A stretch of DNA of 64,000 nucleotides from Reticulitermes lucifugus (GCA_026260175.1 JAKCWW010000576.1:1-64000); one strand, 5' to 3'; counted from the first letter of the stretch, positions 12,849 through 24,734 are shown. Numbers and translations are program-made. The notes: generated by a model from the letters alone, not told the origin.

Positions 12849-13126
12849 GTTTTTTATGAAGGGCCCCGTAGCAAATGCTACGGACGCACTGCAGCCTTGA
12901 GGCTTATTATGCAACCTTGTGATGAAAATGATTAGTTTTTTTTCGTTTTCCGTGTAATGGAGCACCGGTGGAATGAAATTGACAGGGGAAAACCGAAGGA
13001 CTCGGAGAAAACCCTGTCCCAGTGCCACTTTGTCCACCACAAATCCTACATGGACTGACCCGGGATAGAACCCGGACCTCCGCCGTGAGAGGCCAGTCAC
13101 TAACCGCCTGAGCCATGGCACGGCCT
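12849..13126 (-). mobile_element. SINE (family B) with short target duplication
   Basis: Read on -, it starts with GGCCGTGCCATGGCTCAGG, a pol III A-box-like head, then a B-box-like CGGGTTCTATCCCGG, then a body ending in an A-rich stretch. A 7-bp ATTAGAA repeat flanks it (12842-12848 and 13127-13133). It is closely related to 57345-57636 over its whole length. Confidence 0.8.
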
Positions 13127-13394
13127 ATTAGAAATATTAATAATTTAACATGTTCATCAAATTAGTTCTCGGTTCATAACTGATAGGAAGTCATGTATTT
13201 CATTATATCTCCCTTTACACCTTCATCTGAATTTTGATTTAATGGGACCACGTGAAAGTATTTCCTCGCCGTAATAATGTTGGTTTGTTAAGAAAGTCAG
13301 TTGCATTATACGAGCATAGCCACTGTGTAGCAGCCATGTGCAAGACACGTACATGCTGTACTAGAGCCTGAAGTAACATTCATAGGCACAATTA

Positions 13395-13725
13395 TTTTCC
13401 AGTGGCGCAACAGCCCGCAGTGGGCCAGGGCCTTTTCATCATCGAGGTTTCACGATCGCACTCAGACACACCACACTCGGCAGGACTCCTCTGGACGAGT
13501 TATCAGCCCGACGCAGAGACCTCTACCTGTCATCACACAACACTCACAAGAGACAGACATCCATGACCCTGGCGGGATTCAAACCCACAATCCCAGCAAG
13601 CGAGCGGCCGCAGACCCACGCCTTAGACCGCGCGGCCACTGGGATCGGCNNNNNNNNNNNNCAATCCCAGCAAGCGAGCGGCCGCAGACCCACGCCTTAG
13701 ACCGCGCGGCCACTGGGATCGGCTT
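13395..13725 (-). mobile_element. tRNA-derived SINE (family C), interrupted by an assembly gap
   Basis: On - the head reads GGCCGCGCGGTCTAAGGCG with a B-box-like GGGTTTGAATCCCGCC, resembling a tRNA gene 5' half. Near-identical 13-bp repeats, ATAGGCAC(A/T)ATTA, flank it at 13382-13394 and 13726-13738. The head is present twice because of the gap artefact at 13650-13661, so its true length is about 74 bp shorter than drawn. The family also appears at 17832 and 27640. Confidence 0.75.
13650..13661. other. Scaffold gap (12 N) flanked by a 62-bp exact duplication
   Basis: The 62 bases before the gap (13588-13649) and after it (13662-13723) are identical. This is what an assembler leaves when two contig ends overlap but were not merged. 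The duplication is probably not real. Confidence 0.85.
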
Positions 13726-15784
13726 ATAGGCACTATTACATAAATTTCAACTCTAATTCTTAATATTATTATTACTATTATTATTCGCTTGCTTGGCCCA
13801 TTAACATATACCAGTGCTATTGCACTACTGGGCATCCTATTGTCCTATGCATTAAGGATGTTCAATAAATTTGTGTGGAGACCCTCCTTCCTATTTTGGA
13901 GGTAAATTTCCACTTGCTGTATGAGTTAGAATTTAAGTAGTGCCTTTTATTCCCTGGAAGTTTTTAATTCAGTATCCATTAAGAATGTTCAATACTGACC
14001 TATTACAGTTTCATGTTTACGGAAAACATGGAGGTAATTCTGTGATAACATTGATGGGATACGAGTGTCTGACGGCAGTGAAGACTTTTATGTCGTATGG
14101 GTTAAGCTATTGTGTAGTTTCATGATAGTTACAGAGGAACTTGCTGCCTCGGTCTGCAGGATAGAAATAAGTTAATTTGGATTGTGGGTAGGTTATAGTG
14201 GAAGGGTGGTCAATGGAAACGGACAGCAGAAGACAGCCTGACTTTTATGCCTTTACAATCTGAGCAAATCTTAGCTTCTCTCTGTATGTAGTTGTATGTG
14301 CAATCACAAAACCTGAAGCTTGATACGGTCACGGTAACGATAAATTTCAGCTTTCACCTTTTCTTTTTTACACGACATTTTTAGAATTGTAGTTTATTTA
14401 AAGGCGCTGTGCTAAGAACAAGGTTAAATATTTTATTGATTTATTTATTTATTATTTATTTAATAACGCTCTCAATAATTCAAAATATACAGCAGTATCG
14501 AGTGGTATAATGATTAGAAAGAATTGGAAAGGATTTCGAAGACGGATGTTGCCTGATTTGAGGTAATATCACGAAATTTGAGTGAAGGAACTGAGACGAA
14601 CCACGAAAAATACAAGCATAGCCGTCTCCACCGAGATGTTCCGTTAGATAACATATAGAGTCCAATTTGAAGGGCTGTGGCGGCTTTTAATGCTAAGTTG
14701 GGAAGTGTAGGAGAGCAACAATGTCGTGGCCTATTAATGTGCGCTGCCGTTTAGGCAGTAGTACCATTTATCACCATTAACATCGTGACACGTGAAAGTC
14801 AAATGGATGGAATAAATTGTGCCTGCTTTGACATCAAACGCGATCCTTTCTCGTAGTTTTTCTTCCCTCCTGTCATACTGACTGCAGATCAATGGCTGCA
14901 GAATATTCCCCTCCCCCCCTCTTTTTTAAGCACAGTACAATAACACAAGTCTTCTCTTGTACACTACACATGCTCAATACGGTGACGTGCATAGCAACTG
15001 AGGTTTTGATTGGTTTCGGAGAACCAGTTCTACACAGAGAAGCTAGAGATACACTGTATGGTCGCTCAGTGGGGACGAGGTTCAACTGTGCCTGTAAAGC
15101 GTGTCGCTCTGCATGCAAGAGGGGTGATGATAAAAGGGTTAGGGTAGTTTTTTTAACAAAAAAAGGGAGGGGGACAGAGACATTCAGGAACTTGTGTTTG
15201 TATGCGTATGCGTGCATGCGTATGTGTGCGTGTGTTTGCGTACATCGATCAGTCTGCACGATGGAGTTCATGCAGGATGGGAGCGAAATTTATATGGAAA
15301 AAATTTCTAGTTTGTATTATTTAGTTATGTTGTGTTTCTGTATATGAAGTCCGTGGGATTTGTGTAGTATTGTTTGAATCAGTGAACACATTGTTTTAAA
15401 ATAAATATACATAAGACGTAAAAACAGAGTTACTCTAAAACAAATGAGATAATCCGTCTGTTGTGTATGAATACAAACAATTCATGTATTAAAACACTTC
15501 GTGTGCGGGAAATATTATCTAAAAGTATTGAAGAACATTGTTACTTGTGTTATAACGTTCATTATGGTATACGTGGTTGGCATACAACAGGCGTCAGCTG
15601 TGGGCTGTTGTAATGTAAGTAGTTTGTTTTTTGTATAAATTTTTAATTCTTAAAAATATTTAAAGGTTTCTATGTGAGGATACTTAGAGACACTGGACCG
15701 GAAAATATAATGAGCTGGATATGATATATGACTATACTGCTACATCAGCTTGTTATTAAATGTCCGCGAACAAATATGAGTTCG

Positions 15785-15945
15785 TGATTTCAGGCTTCCG
15801 CCGCGATGTTGATGAGATCTGTGCTCTTCTGGGGTATTACGCAGCGTCGAGTGGTAATACTTTACCGACGTTTCAGGACAACATTGGTTAAGGATTACCA
15901 CTCGACGCTGCGTAATACCTCAGAAGAGCGCAGATCTCAAATATG
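15785..15945 (-). repeat. 45-bp inverted repeat with a hammerhead-like apex
   Basis: Arms 15814-15858 and 15894-15938 are reverse complements with only two mismatches. The 35-base apex read on - ends in GAAACGTCGGTAA: a GAAA box, a 2-bp AC/GU helix closed by GUCG, and a GUA-type cleavage site. The long arms would be helix I of a hammerhead. The CUGANGA box is degraded (CTTAACC). The left shoulder, TTCAGGCTTCCG, is shared with the repeat at 35328, so both belong to one dispersed family. Confidence 0.65.
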
Positions 15946-16539
15946 AATTCACTGGCAAAAGGTCTCTGTTAGATAATTGGCCTGACTGAAAATAACAAGC
16001 AAAGAATGTTCAAAAAACTCATCCCTGATATTTCTCGAGTTTAATCATTGCTGGCCCGGGAGGTTCTTTATCATAGACATAATTTTACATTTTCTATACT
16101 TCTATCCTGTTATAATATTGTCTATACATTAACCAACGCTGTAGCAGAGTCCGTCAGAATGTGAGAGTCGCTTATGCAGCCGAGACGCTCTCCGTCTCTT
16201 ACGGAACGTGACGATTCGTTGCAGAACACATTTCTTACTCGTACCTCTATCCTTAGCAAAGTAAACTCAGTTCACACACTCTTATTCCATGTCTTTGATG
16301 TCCATTTTAATATTATTCTCTCCTCTTCCATGCAGTCTCTTTCGTTCAGGTCTAGCAACAAGAGCTCTTTGTTTATCAAATATCCACGTCTGCATGCACC
16401 ACCATCTCATCATCCTGTAATAGTACTTGGTAAGAAGTAAAAATTATTAATCTCATCATTATTCTCCACCATCCCGTTACTTCCTTCTCCTGAGGTCCAA
16501 ATGTTATTCTGGGAATAATTGTAAAATATGTAGTTCTTC

Positions 16540-16654
16540 ATAATTGAATTATTTGTACCAACAAATGCACTAAGACAGTTTTTTCACTGTTTTCTTTATT
16601 ATAAGGATGAAAAAACTGTCTTAGTGCATTTGTTGGTACAAATAATTCAATTAT
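16540..16654. repeat. Perfect 47-bp inverted repeat with 21-base loop
   Basis: 16540-16586 is the exact reverse complement of 16608-16654, with a 21-base loop at 16587-16607. RNA from either strand would form a 47-bp hairpin. No hammerhead boxes, coding frame or clear target duplication was found. It could be a small foldback or MITE-type insertion, or a pre-miRNA-like hairpin, but the arms are longer and more perfect than usual for animal microRNAs. Confidence 0.85.
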
Positions 16655-17831
16655 AAAAAGATGCACGGTGAATATAAAGTGAAATTTAGTTCTTCAGTTA
16701 TGCCATTCCACCTGATTACATCGTCTTACTGCAGAGGCACATACGCGAATGTGTTTCAGTCCCACCATCAACAAAGAAGTTCCAAACCATTAGTATTCCT
16801 AGAAATATACTGTGTTTCCTTTAGAGCGGATGGTAGATTGAATCGACTCAGCATTGTGCGTGGTGAAATTTCGGGTTTAGCTACTGGAATGTTTGTTTTA
16901 AAGAACTGTCATATGCCCTCAGAATATGTAGATGTGCTGCCAACCACAAGTCTTAGGCGTTGATCCATTCAACCTACAATTTTCTTGATATGTGCTTACT
17001 GGCCCTTCGCATCATAATCCTGGCAACAGACGATAGTGTTAGTAATTGCTTATAATGTTCCATCAAGGTTTTAAAAAATTAACTTCGTATGAGAAATTAG
17101 GTTTTATGTCAGTGGCTTAAACATCAGTATCTTAAATTAGGCGACAGGCCAGTTAGGTGAAAATATTTATAAGCGTAAAGCCGATTTTGTGGATCACCTG
17201 CTTTAAATCAGTAGATTCTCTGCCAATATATTAAAAAACTGTTATGATTAGTGAAATTAATTTACCCCTGTCTTCGTGGATGACTTCGAAACATGTATCG
17301 TTATCACGATAACAAAAGGCACGCACGCACAAAATATTTATAAATAGGTAAATGGACACCCACTTTTATCTGTATTATATGTTCCATTCATCTTATCAGT
17401 ATTTACATGTGTAGGTCTATGTATGTTTCAGCCGCTGTGTGTCTGTTTGTTGCCATTAAATTAGAGGGAATTATTTTTGTTTAACGACCAAGCAGTCGAT
17501 GAATACCTGATCTTACTCAGTTCCAGTCGTATTTCAGTGATAAACGAAATAAATAAAACGTAATTTAACCGTTCGAATGCATCATTATTTTTCATTTATA
17601 AATTAAAAATACTCATGCATTCCTACACGTTTCCGCAAAATTCACTTTCAGAGGTATATAAATGGATAAAAGCTATTTAAATTTTACATTTAAATGTGCA
17701 ACTTATTTGAATACGTTAAATGACTTCTTCCTTCAGTGGTAGGTTCCTGGTGACGAAGGGAAATAAATCCGTGCAGTGTTAGGTATCCACAATGTCTGCA
17801 GTATTTAGTTTTAATATTTTCGAAGGGTGCT

Positions 17832-17965
17832 TCTTGGCCGTGCGGTCTAAGGTGTAGGCCTGCGGCCGCTTGATTGCTGGCAACGCGGGTTCGTATCCCG
17901 CTGAGTGCATGAATATTTATCTGTTGTGTTTGTTGCGTATTGTGTTGATTGCGTCCTGTGCAACG
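17832..17965 (+). mobile_element. tRNA-derived SINE (family C), partial
   Basis: The head TTGGCCGTGCGGTCTAAGG is followed by GCCTGCGGCCGCTTG and a perfect-looking B box, GGGTTCGTATCCC, in the order of a tRNA gene. It matches the reverse-oriented copies at 13.4 and 27.6 kb. The body appears to stop by about 17965. Confidence 0.7.
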
Positions 17966-18204
17966 AGCTGGTTACTCCGTTTTAATATTATTTTCTCATC
18001 TGAGATATATGTCTCAAATTAACCCTTTTCCACTGTTTACACTAAATCTTTTCGGGGGAAAAAAAACCTGTGAAAATTGTTTCTTAGACACCTCTTGACC
18101 ACTTTCGGATAAAAGCAATGTAATTGCCGGTCTAATCCCAGTAGGCACAGGATCACACGATTTAGGCGCGTTTGCAAAGCACTTGCAAAAAGCGACTATT
18201 AGCT

Positions 18205-18420
18205 ATATCCTATCTGTTCATCCGGCTGTCCGCATAGAATATCGCGATTCCCCGGGACAAATTTTTGTGAAATTTCATACTTGGGACTTTTACTGAAATT
18301 TATTGACAGATTCCGATAATTGTTTAAAATCGGACAGAAATAACACTTTACAAGAAAACCTATGTCCACTCACGTCTTTGGTCTTCATAATGTAGACTGT
18401 CCGTGATCTCTGTGACGTGT
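18205..18420 (+). repeat. Dispersed repeat, copy 2 (pairs with 1425-1640)
   Basis: Same orientation and block order as 1425-1640: a GGCTGTCCGCAT-type start, TTGGGACTTTTACTGAAAT, then AAAATCGGACAGAAAT, then ACTTTACAAGAAAACC and a CTCACGTC stretch. No shared reading frame. An interspersed repeat of unknown class with approximate boundaries. Confidence 0.45.
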
Positions 18421-18726
18421 CTAGCTGATGCCAAAGAAACAGTTGACGATCTATAAATAATTGAAACAGTGTTCTCTGTGAGGTATCAGCTAACGCCTAA
18501 GAAAAGTCGACAATTCGAAAAAAAAAGCAACTGAGACTGTGTTCTCTGTTAGATGAGAGCTAAGGTAACAGAATGGGGTCATTATCTAAACAGAACAGTC
18601 CGGCTTGGCCGACTTTATATTCTATACTAAGATCGGTGGAAACTTAGGGTTACAACAACAGAGCGAAAACACTAAAAGTGTTAGGCCCTGTAGACATATC
18701 CTAACTTACGGGACTTCACTGTTTGA

Positions 18727-18813
18727 CCATGATGATGAAGGCACAACGATCTGTCGAAACGTCTTTAACTATTTACCCAATGACACAGCGTAACATCCCA
18801 GAAAACTTGAATC
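18727..18813 (+). repeat. Decayed hammerhead-like repeat
   Basis: ATGATGA at 18732-18738 stands where CUGAUGA would be, GAAA is at 18756-18759, and CGTCTTTAACTATTTACC follows. The downstream GACACAGCGTAACATCCCAG block parallels GACGCAATGTAACATCTCA in the better-preserved copy at 58645. The helix III closing pair is lost (G to T). A decayed copy of the same family. Confidence 0.45.
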
Positions 18814-20621
18814 TTTATTTTATATTAAATCCCTACGCTTGTATTGAGTAGTTACCAGGTTCAAATCTGATCTAGATTACCGGTTATTTTGACCCAGATA
18901 TTTTGTGATGTTCCCTGCCTCTCAAGGCAGATGCTGAGCTAATACTTTACAATAGGCCACGATTCTCTGTTTTGATATTATGTTCGTATTGGTGCGGCCA
19001 AGATGCTATATAACTGTAACGGCATTTAATCCATTTGAGCTTACGAAACGAAGGGCATTAGCCGCGCTACAGTGTAGATAAATGTAGACATTATCACGAG
19101 GAAAGTAATATGTAAGTTTTTATTAAGTAAATGCTTAAGATGCAATGAAATGTAGACTAATAAAATAAAATTTCCAAAGTCCCCATATAAAAATAAATAC
19201 AAGACTAAAACATTTTATCATGGTTGTATAATTTTTGCACACTTTGTCATATACACTACAGATTAAAGTCATGTTTTTAATACGAGAGGTTAATTCATAT
19301 ACTTAGTTGCATAGAGAATACTTGAAAATAAGTTTCGTAACTAAAACATAAAACCTGCACTAGCTTCTTGTGGTACATGTATATGTGTGAATTTATTTGA
19401 TAATTATCAAAGAAATTCAAACATGTAGATATAATATAATATTCTTAGGGCTGAAACGTATGCGTCTAATTTTAGAAATATATGAAATGTTATAATCGTT
19501 GCAATTATGGGTTGAAGAAATAAATGTTTACCTGCACTGTCGCTCTTAGTTTTCCGTGGCAACCTCAGTAATGAAGTTTTTCACTATCTGGATTAGTTAA
19601 TGTGTAAAGAGGCTGAAGTGTCAGTAGTCGCCTCTAAGTTGCGTGCGGAGACACTGAAGGACACCATGCAGACTAGCTGGGCCACAATGTCAACGTTCAT
19701 ATACTGGCAACAGTATATATTAACCCGATTAGCACGGAGACTTACTGGTACAGAGGAACGGATTAAACATTAATGGGATTCAGTCCGTACGGGATTTGAA
19801 TCTGCGGGCTCACGCAACTAGATGCCACTGCATCGCGCCTCAATCTAAGCAACTAGCAAGGTGCACTTTAATAGCAATCAAATAATAATAAACTGGCAGC
19901 GAAACCAGTACCCTACATACAACGAAGCTAAGAGTTAAAAAATTAATTCTGTTTACTGCAATGAATAATCCAATGCCTGGTTTATTTTCCTCTCTCTGCT
20001 AAAGAAAACTAACAGGTGACCTGACATAAATATTTGCTTTCTGAAACCCTCTATTTATATCTGTCTCTCTGTGCCTATTGTCTATCTTTTCAGCTGCCTA
20101 TTTGCCTGTATCTGTCTAATCTGCCTAATGCAACGAATCCATCTTTAGGCGCTCGAAGCCAGCCCGAACATAGGCCTCTCTTTTTCGGGTTTCTAAATCT
20201 TGCTTTGTACTTATAACCTAGGACCCCGTGACCAGAGGATCGGCCCTGTCTCTGCACACGACAACATCAAGTAGAACTGCATACGTCCATACAGCGCGGA
20301 TACTGTGATAAGCTCATCAAATCGTTAGTAGTTATTAACACGAGTACAAGCGACTAGTGAGAGCACAATGTGATACAATGAACAGTGTAAAATACATGAG
20401 GGATATTGAAGTGTGCGGAACATGTAACACGCATTAGAAAGGTAATAAAGTAGTAAAGTACATCATACTTGAGGGGAAGAAGCAACGGGGGTGACCTAGG
20501 ATAATGTGGAAAGATAACAAATTAATAAATCGTAATTAAGATTGATTCAAGTTAGAGTTCAATGGTGGGAATTTGTGAACATGATGAGAAATGAAGATTA
20601 AAGAATTCTGAGACATCATGC

Positions 20622-20735
20622 CGCGTTGGCTAGTAAGTACCGACGTTTCGAAAGAATCTGTGTTAAACAGTCCAAGAAGATTAATGCACTATGATCCTTC
20701 GAAATGTCTGTACTGTTTAACAATTGGCACGGCTT
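20622..20735. repeat. Hammerhead-like motif with 11-bp helix I, plus a second reverse motif
   Basis: On +, TGTTAAACAGT (20661-20671) and ACTGTTTAACA (20712-20722) are exact reverse complements. Between them are CCAAGAAGA (near a CUGANGA box), a 20-base stem II region, GAAA at 20701-20704, and a helix III of AU/GU closed by GUCU with a GUA site. On -, the adjacent 20637-20650 carries another GAAACGTCGGTAC. This head-to-head arrangement recalls Penelope-like element terminal repeats. Confidence 0.55.
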
Positions 20736-21358
20736 GACCATACAGGCGACTTTAATCTTCATGATTACGAAACGTTTGTTCCAAGAGAAGCGGCACAAGC
20801 ATTGACTAGCACAGTGACTATTATGTTTTCTAGGAAAGATCTTCGGAAGGAGTAGTTAAAGAAAGAGCACGTAGCCTGTTGGCAGAAGTGCCTCCCGCTG
20901 CAGCTTAAGGAGAAGGAAAAGTCTTTGGATGGCCGTTCAATACTGTGCGAGACACCACATTTACAGAGAATCACCGCAGACCAATAGTTGGTGCTGGCGC
21001 CCAGTGCCGTGTTCCCGAATAGAGTCAACGACCCTTAGACTTCATTTTGGTAGATTAAAAATTATAGGGTAGGATAGTAGACATAAAGTAAATGATGCAA
21101 GACGTAAGCGTAAAATTAAATCCAGGATCGCCAAGGCAAAAGCAGCTTGCTAAAAACAGAAGACTCTTTTCACCAGCAGATTCGACTAAAATGTAAGGAA
21201 GAAACTAGTGAAATGCTACATTTGGAGCGTAGCTTTGTATGGTGCTGAAACTTGGACACTTCGGAAAGGTCATAAATACCTTGAAAGTTTTGAAATTTGG
21301 TGCTGTAGAAGGATGGAGAAGATCGGTTGATCCCATCATGTGCAAAATAAAGAAGTAG

Positions 21359-21690
21359 GGCTAAAATCCTTCTTTTCAAAATGTCGCTGTGAACTTAAAC
21401 TGTCTTACAGTACCAATAGAATACACGATTACTTCTGTAAATATTTTTTTATTCAGTTTCTCAATGCCCGTGTCATTTTACCCTGACGAGGCCTGAAATG
21501 GCACAGATGGTCATAATATAAAATACATTAAAAGGAAATAAATATTTACTGGTGTGCTTCACTGCTGCCATAATGTAATCCCTTTTGCATTAGACAGCGA
21601 ACACCGTGAAAATCATGTTGTAAGTAATTACAGTATATTTTTTGTTTGTCAATATTAAAATGGTATGTCATTTTAGGTGGGTCTCCCGTA
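21359..21690. mobile_element. Unclassified ~330-bp insertion inside the LINE
   Basis: The LINE frame ends at GAAGTA (about 21358) and resumes with GTACATAGAGTC at 21691, where related copies are continuous. The intervening DNA matches nothing else here. A possible 4-bp AGTA duplication lies at the junctions, with no convincing terminal inverted repeats. Class unknown. Confidence 0.45.
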
Positions 21691-21845
21691 GTACATAGAG
21701 TCAAGGAGAAAAAGAACATCCTACATAAAATAAACGAAGGAAGGCTAACTGGATGGGTCACATCTTGCATGGCAACTGCCTTCTAAAACACGTTATTGAA
21801 GGAAAGATACAAAGGAGGGGAAGACGAAGACATAAGCATCTACAG

Positions 21846-22196
21846 CATGGGTCGGCAAACTACGGCCCGCGGGCCAAATCCGGCCCGCCGCTTTTTTTTT
21901 TGTACGGCCCGCGAGCTAAGAGTGTATTTTACATTTTCAAATTCTTTAAAATTTCAAAGTACGCGCTATAACGGAACCGTATGTGGCGCTCGTATAGCTT
22001 CGCATTCGCACGCCGCTTGGTGGCCTCTGCTGTGACGCCACGCAGTTATAATTCGGCAGAGTTTCCAGTAAACATTTGCAATCAATTGTGATGATAGGGA
22101 GTACCAACTTTGAACCCCAATTTGGTGAAATGTTATCTCAAAAAAAGCAATTCCATTCTTCTCATTAGTAGAGCTGTATTTCAAACAATTGTAGTC

Positions 22197-22232
<36 letters not shown>

Positions 22233-22437
22233 TTATTATGAATAAACCTGAATTGAATTGAATTGAATTATTATTATTATTACGTTACATTTTGTTCAAT
22301 ACATTTGTGAAAACTTTTTTTTTTCTTGTTATTTAAGTAGGCCTACCTACATAAATATCATCGAGTTTGCCTCTTGGCCCGCAGAGCCTAAAATATTTAC
22401 TATTTGGCCCTTTACAAAAAATGTTTGCCGACCCCTG
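21846..22437. mobile_element. Non-autonomous hAT-type element with 8-bp target duplication
   Basis: The ends are terminal inverted repeats: CATGGGTCGGCAAACTACGG on the left and TGTTTGCCGACCCCTG on the right. Flanking 8-mers ATCTACAG (21838-21845) and ATCTACGG (22438-22445) differ at one base, fitting the 8-bp target duplication of the hAT superfamily. Its subterminal GGCCCGCGGGCC and TTGGCCC-type blocks are GC-rich against an AT-rich interior with an ATT microsatellite (about 22199-22230). No transposase frame is present, so it was mobilised in trans. Confidence 0.85.
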
Positions 22438-22556
22438 ATCTACGGGATAACCTTAAACGGAAAGATACTGGAATTTGAAAGAGGAAGCACTAGATCTCAC
22501 ACTCCCTGTAGAACTCGCTTTAGAAGAGACTATGGACCTGTCGCAAGACAGGCTAC

Positions 22557-22592
<36 letters not shown>
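22557..22592. repeat. (ATG)n microsatellite, LINE 3' tail
   Basis: Twelve ATG units directly follow the LINE coding end (...CAAGACAGGCTAC). Short-unit tails of this kind mark the 3' ends of RTE-type LINEs. Confidence 0.8.
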
Positions 22593-22594
<2 letters not shown>

Positions 22595-24734
22595 GATAAT
22601 GATGGTTACACTTAAACTGCCTGACTGACCCTGACTGACTGACTGGCTTAATTTCCTTAAATCTGTGGTGCCGTTCAAGAAATTACTTGTCTTTATTTAA
22701 CCTGAAGTTTATAGTTTATCGTTACGTAATTTAACGATCCTTTGAACTGAAGAGTTATAACCAATTTCACGGGAAGGATTTCCTAATATATTTTCGTGAC
22801 TTCCATCGCCTCACCAATCGAATTATGTGACGTAACTGAAACAAGCCATTGAGCGAGTGCCACGTCTTTTATTGAGGGGGGAGGGTCAGTTCCACCCTGC
22901 ACCGGAACACGGGAATGCTGACATTTTCCGTGGCTTCTGTCAGTCCTTCGAGGCAAATGCGTTTATACTACCTCCAATAGGCCATCACTGCTTCCTTTCA
23001 AATCCTTTCCAATTTCCCATTTAACTATAATCTTACCATAGACACTAGAGTGTAGTCAGAGCCTCTGATATCGTCGTAAAATAAATCATAAATAAATTCA
23101 TACAAATTCTTAAGCCTTGAAACCTTTCTCATTTTAAGTGTCATTACCTGTAGTTGTAGTTAACCATTCATGCAAATTACGTATTTTCTTATTCAAGGAT
23201 GAAAAAACATCCGGACTACATTTAGGCATGCTTTACTTGGTCCCTTCTTGCACTGTGTCTGCGCTGGATGTCCTATCTCTAACACAAGTTCGAATCCTGG
23301 TCAGATTACCCATACAATACGTATTATAATACCTGCGACTCGCATAACAATCTTATCTGATGACATGTATCTGACTTATTTACACAGACCGTCATAGTTA
23401 CTACATATGCTCAATTTCCGAACTACTTCATCATTTCATTTTCAACTGCTGTTGCCACAAAAGCTTCATCTGCGTTATCAGTGTTCATTTATGTAACCCC
23501 AGACCCCACATTAGTTAATAGCATCATTGGCTACTACAGTTCATGCAGGTGTGTTTGTCCTTCCTCAGGTTGTTATCTGTGATTGTTGCAGGCTTATCTA
23601 ATTGAAAATATTCCCTGTGTGCTTTATACGTTGAAGCAGCTATCAATTCTGTGGCAACAATTGAGGTAAACGTAAACAATGCTACGACAAGCATGTTCCC
23701 GCTTCGTAGCTTATAGTCCAAAATTTAATTTCCTGGATCATAACAATAATTAGTAATGGTTTATTTTCTGTTGTTTCTGTGGAATAATATGTACTGTGTT
23801 GCAAAAAATAAATGATTGTTATCTGAAATGTAAGAGTGAAATATACGGACAACGAATTCATGTTGTGTATAGAGAGATTAAAAATCAGAAAATGACTACA
23901 CATATGGAGGTGAAAAGTGGGGCTGTGCAGTGTTGTCTAGAATTTAAATAACTCATAAGAGCACGCCAGATTACTACTTGCACCAAGGGAATGAAATAAG
24001 TGGTGTATTTGTTCTGTTGAAGAGTTTCTAGTATATATAACAAATTAAAACCGACTCTCATGTTTCAGATATTCAAATATACTTATTTTTGTTTAAAGGT
24101 GTTTTACTTAGAATGCATAGTACTAAGTCACCTAAGTACTAAATCACCTAAATATCAGGTTAGTCTTGTCTGTAGAGTCCAATGTCTGTATTTTCAGCGC
24201 AATTAAGTACTGTGATTCATTTCTGAAGTTTAAAAGCATTCACTTCAGCAGCAGAAAATACTCCCTCTCTGTTTTAAATTACAAAAATTTTAAGCACAGT
24301 AGTGAGGCCGATTCTATTTATGCATCCCAGAAGTATAAAATGCTTATGTCTCAACTGTTACGTTACTGCACAAAGGAGCATTGAATATTATCGACTAGCA
24401 CTACAGTTGACCATGAATACAATCGCTGTGAGAAGAGTCCTTGACATTAGCGCGTTTGCTGTAACCTTATAGGCTAAAGGAAACGGAAATAATTTATTTA
24501 TTATGTTTAGGAATATTACGTCATAAGGGTTTGTCTTCTCTAATAAACGCTGCAAATGTTATGTTGAAAATATTCTGTACCTCTCGACACATTCCTCAAT
24601 GCACAAATTTACCCTTTGTCTGCAAATGTTCGTGAATCACAACCACGAACTCAAAAATTAAATCTACAATTCTCTCATCATCTGCATTGTTGGTTTCTTC
24701 TTTTTCCTGTTTATACTTAGTCTTTTTGACGTCT

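Larger units (their letters stand above)
21100..22592 (+). pseudogene. LINE (RTE-like) ORF2 C-terminal copy, split by two insertions
   Basis: From about 21127 one frame reads RIAKAKAAC, then KKLVKCYIWSVALYGAETW, then FEIWCWRRMEKIG, with three in-frame stops. These are the conserved post-RT segments of a widespread insect LINE. The frame is broken at 21359 by an unrelated insertion and resumes at 21691 as VHRVKEKKNIL, then shifts. It is interrupted again at 21846 by a hAT-type element, continuing after 22438 to a run of 12 ATG units that serves as the LINE 3' tail. Tails of this same LINE lie on - at 27990 and 56122. RTE-like is my best clade guess. Confidence 0.75.

Noticed and set aside
14892-15347. 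151-codon ORF on + and 132-codon ORF on - over the same region
   Set aside because: No family resemblance. The + frame runs through a TG/CG-rich tract giving Cys/Met/Tyr repeats, and there are no splice or promoter signs; the longest frame in a 64-kb AT-rich window can arise by chance.
17832-17905. Possible functional tRNA gene
   Set aside because: A and B boxes are present, but the acceptor stem does not pair and the sequence continues as a SINE body shared with other copies.
21481-21510. CTGACGAGGCCTGAAATGG as a hammerhead core
   Set aside because: The CUGACGA and GAAA boxes are separated by only about five bases, too few for stem II, and no helix III follows.
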